Source: Barthelona sp. PCE (Eukaryota; Metamonada: BaSk clade). From it: a stretch of DNA of 64,000 bases. Under the pieces are notes generated by a model. It searched no databases, was not told where the DNA came from, and saw only the letters and a program-made list of their open reading frames with translations. The position numbers and the translations under genes are program-made. Shown one piece after another: positions 62,276-64,000 of the stretch; within the stretch, counting starts at the first letter, position 1; each line of letters begins with the position of its first letter. The DNA lies in contig JAUFOR010000003.1 of the NCBI GenBank assembly GCA_040285745.1, forward strand, positions 1,240,001 to 1,304,000, written 5' to 3'.

Positions 62276-63196
62276 ATGATTCCAGGTGCCAAAGAATTCC
62301 CAAGACTCCTACAACAAGCCCTCGAAACCCATCGCGAGGCCGTAAATTTTGAGGCAGGACCTTGGATTGAACAAATACTGGATAAAACCGAGGCATACTT
62401 TCGCAACGCCGGACTCAAGGCTGCAGCCATCAATGTTTCTGGTGGAATTGACTCTGCAGTCACCCTTGCTTTACTTCATCGACTTATGAATCGGGATAAT
62501 TCACCTCTTGAAAAAATCGTTCCAATTTGTCAACCCATTCACTCAACTGAGAAGATCATCAACCGTGCCGATCTCCTCTGCGATTACTTGAAGCTTGAAC
62601 TCTTCAACGTTGATCAAACAGCCGTATTTGATATGTTAGCTCCACTTGTATCTGAAGCACTTCATGTTGAACGTACACAATTTGCTGATGGTCAGCTCAA
62701 ATCGTGCATGCGGACCCCTGTTGCATACTATGCAGCACATCTTATGAACGCTAGTGGTTACCCATGTCTAGTAGTTGGTACCGGAAATTATGATGAAGAC
62801 GGTTATCTTCGTTATTTCACAAAGGCTGGTGATGGAACAGTTGATATCCAACTCATCAGTGAACTCCATAAGAGTCAGGTTTACTCAGTTGCACGTTCAC
62901 TTGATCTTCCTGATTTTGTATGTGATGCAATTCCTTCTGCTGATCTTTGGGAAGGACAAACTGATGAGGATGAACTGGGATGCCCTTATGAGTTTATTGA
63001 GTTCCTTACAGGCGCTTACCTCCAATGGGATGAAGATAAACAAAAAGATTTTATTGCAACTCTTGAAAACGAAGATCCTGTTTCTCATAAATGTTTCAAT
63101 GAATGGTATGATCTTGCTTCTTCTGTACATCGCAGAAGCGCTCACAAGGCATTTTGGCCTGTTAATATTGTTATCAAGGAACCTCCTAAGTTCTAA
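62276..63196 (+). CDS. nadE: NAD synthase, NH3-dependent type
   Basis: 306 residues from ATG 62276, the last step of NAD synthesis (amidation of nicotinic acid adenine dinucleotide with ATP). Seen: the PP-loop NVSGGIDSAV, GTGNYDEDGYLRYFTKAGDG with ligand residues, and the C-terminal PSADLWEGQTDEDELG that closes the active site. There is no N-terminal nitrilase-like glutaminase domain, unlike the ~700-residue glutamine-dependent enzymes of animals and fungi, so it should use ammonia directly, as many bacterial enzymes do. An ATG at 62204 would add 24 residues with no family support; the one chosen follows a pyrimidine-rich tract (TTTTTCTTCCCTTTCC). Confidence 0.9.
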   Translation: MIPGAKEFPRLLQQALETHREAVNFEAGPWIEQILDKTEAYFRNAGLKAAAINVSGGIDSAVTLALLHRLMNRDNSPLEKIVPICQPIHSTEKIINRADLLCDYLKLELFNVDQTAVFDMLAPLVSEALHVERTQFADGQLKSCMRTPVAYYAAHLMNASGYPCLVVGTGNYDEDGYLRYFTKAGDGTVDIQLISELHKSQVYSVARSLDLPDFVCDAIPSADLWEGQTDEDELGCPYEFIEFLTGAYLQWDEDKQKDFIATLENEDPVSHKCFNEWYDLASSVHRRSAHKAFWPVNIVIKEPPKF

Positions 63197-63349
63197 TTTT
63201 GTAAAAATTATTGTGGATTGTCAAGAATACTTGCACTTATTTTTGCTTACAAACCTGAAGATTATGGGTCAGAACCAATTAAATACATACTCATTATATA
63301 GTAAACCTATGGTATTTCGATTCTCACCTTTTCTTTAATATAAATTCAT

Positions 63350-64000
63350 ATGCATACTATCGAAGACATTGGAAGACGTCTAAAGTACATAGTCAAGGAC
63401 TTGACAAAAAGGAATGCTAATCATCCTGCCGTTGATCATCTTGAAAAAGCGTTAAGCTTCTTCCAAACTTTTGAGGAGACAAGTTCTCAAGAAAAGAAGG
63501 TTGAAAGCAAGAAAGAAGTAAGTAGCGAAACAGAAGCTTCATTTTCAGAAACTTCTGAATCAGAAGCAGAAGGTTTCCGTCGTTCTGAATCACCTGCACA
63601 CTCCCCTATTGGCATAGAGTTCGAGGAGGATAAGGAGTCGTCGGGATCAAGCGCCGAAGAGGGTAACGAGATTGATTTGGATAAAACCAGTGATGAAGAG
63701 TTCTATAAAAACTTAAAGAACTCCACTGATGGGAGCAGCGGCTCATCCTCCTCCTCCTCTGGTGAATCCACAGGAAATGAAACCGATAGCGATAGTGAAG
63801 TTGCAATGGCAATCAAGGAATCTGAAGTTGAATCTTCTAGTGAGGAGTCTGAAGTTGGCACAACTAGTTTATTAAAGAATAACGAAGAATCAAGTGAAGA
63901 ATCTGAGATCGAATCCGATAATAAGAAACAATCTTCTGCTGTTGTTAAAAAGACAGGAAGTGAAGGTGAATCTAGCTCAGAAGAAGGCGAGTCTAGTTCT
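63350..64000 (+). CDS. Acidic Ser/Glu-rich protein, 5' part (runs off the window)
   Basis: The frame is open from ATG 63350 to the end of the window, 217 codons. The first ~45 residues are an amphipathic, partly basic helix pair (IGRRLKYIVKDLTKRN, then HPAVDHLEKALSFF). From there on the sequence is low-complexity: Ser and Glu dominate in repeated ESSEESE-like units, with a short poly-Ser. Such acidic Ser tracts are typical casein kinase 2 targets and occur in eIF3c, nucleolar chaperones and histone chaperones. The domain that would decide lies beyond 64000. It starts 153 nt after the NAD synthase stop, on the same strand. Confidence 0.7.
   Translation, partial: MHTIEDIGRRLKYIVKDLTKRNANHPAVDHLEKALSFFQTFEETSSQEKKVESKKEVSSETEASFSETSESEAEGFRRSESPAHSPIGIEFEEDKESSGSSAEEGNEIDLDKTSDEEFYKNLKNSTDGSSGSSSSSSGESTGNETDSDSEVAMAIKESEVESSSEESEVGTTSLLKNNEESSEESEIESDNKKQSSAVVKKTGSEGESSSEEGESSS

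Noticed and set aside
62173-62463. N-terminal extension of the coiled-coil orphan at 61138
   Set aside because: It lies antisense to the 5' end of the NAD synthase gene; the ATG at 62172 gives a sensible acidic N-terminus.

Overview
The window reads as nuclear DNA from a compact, flagellated unicellular eukaryote. It uses the standard code (TAA, TAG and TGA all serve as stops) and has few introns. Axonemal genes are prominent: CFAP57, CFAP45, a dynein heavy chain-like protein, and a short charged coiled-coil protein that may also be axonemal. Three short spliceosomal introns are visible (37, 110 and 163 nt). All three end in the same 11-nt block, CTAAY followed by (A/C)TTTAG, so the branch point is fused to the 3' splice site. 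Four genes (NBP35, pelota, CFAP45, the EF-hand gene) have a stop codon lying inside GTAAAC. These traits, together with a stand-alone NH3-type NAD synthase, resemble metamonads (parabasalids, diplomonads and relatives). That placement is inference; no rRNA or other phylogenetic marker is present.

Layout. 1-10 kb: 3' end of CFAP57 (+), glutathione synthetase (-), a C2HC zinc-finger protein (-), a 984-residue HMG-box protein (+) and an unrecognised 684-residue protein (-). 10-24 kb: one giant gene (-) for a secreted or surface protein of about 4,660 residues, with signal peptide, two long beta-solenoid-like arrays, IPT/TIG-like domains, a Cys-rich segment and a multi-pass membrane C-terminus. 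It is interrupted by two single-nucleotide frameshifts near its 3' end. 24-28 kb: NBP35 and an importin-like HEAT protein (both -). 28-39 kb: a 3,187-residue dynein heavy chain relative with degenerate AAA1 and AAA3 and no recognisable AAA5, AAA6 or C-terminal domain, then a small coiled-coil protein (both +). 39-45 kb: pelota, a TMEM62-like membrane phosphoesterase and a NEK-type kinase (all -). 45-54 kb: a DOCK-type exchange factor (+), a CLN5-like lysosomal enzyme (-), CFAP45 (+) and an orphan (+). 54-64 kb: ELOF1, an EF-hand protein and a beta-rich orphan (all +), galactokinase/GalNAc kinase (-), the charged coiled-coil protein (-), a WD-like protein (+), a coiled-coil orphan (-), NAD synthase (+) and the start of an acidic Ser/Glu-rich protein (+) that leaves the window.

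Neighbouring genes do not form operons by function. They mix strands and sit very close together: two convergent genes share a TTAA at their stops, and several divergent pairs are only about 45-215 bp apart. Functional groups are motility (CFAP57, CFAP45, dynein-like, probably the charged coiled coil and the EF-hand protein), signalling and cytoskeleton (NEK, DOCK), gene expression and quality control (pelota, ELOF1, HMG box, importin), Fe-S assembly (NBP35), metabolism (glutathione, NAD, galactose) and endolysosome (CLN5-like). I saw no tRNA, rRNA, transposon, CRISPR array or viral gene.
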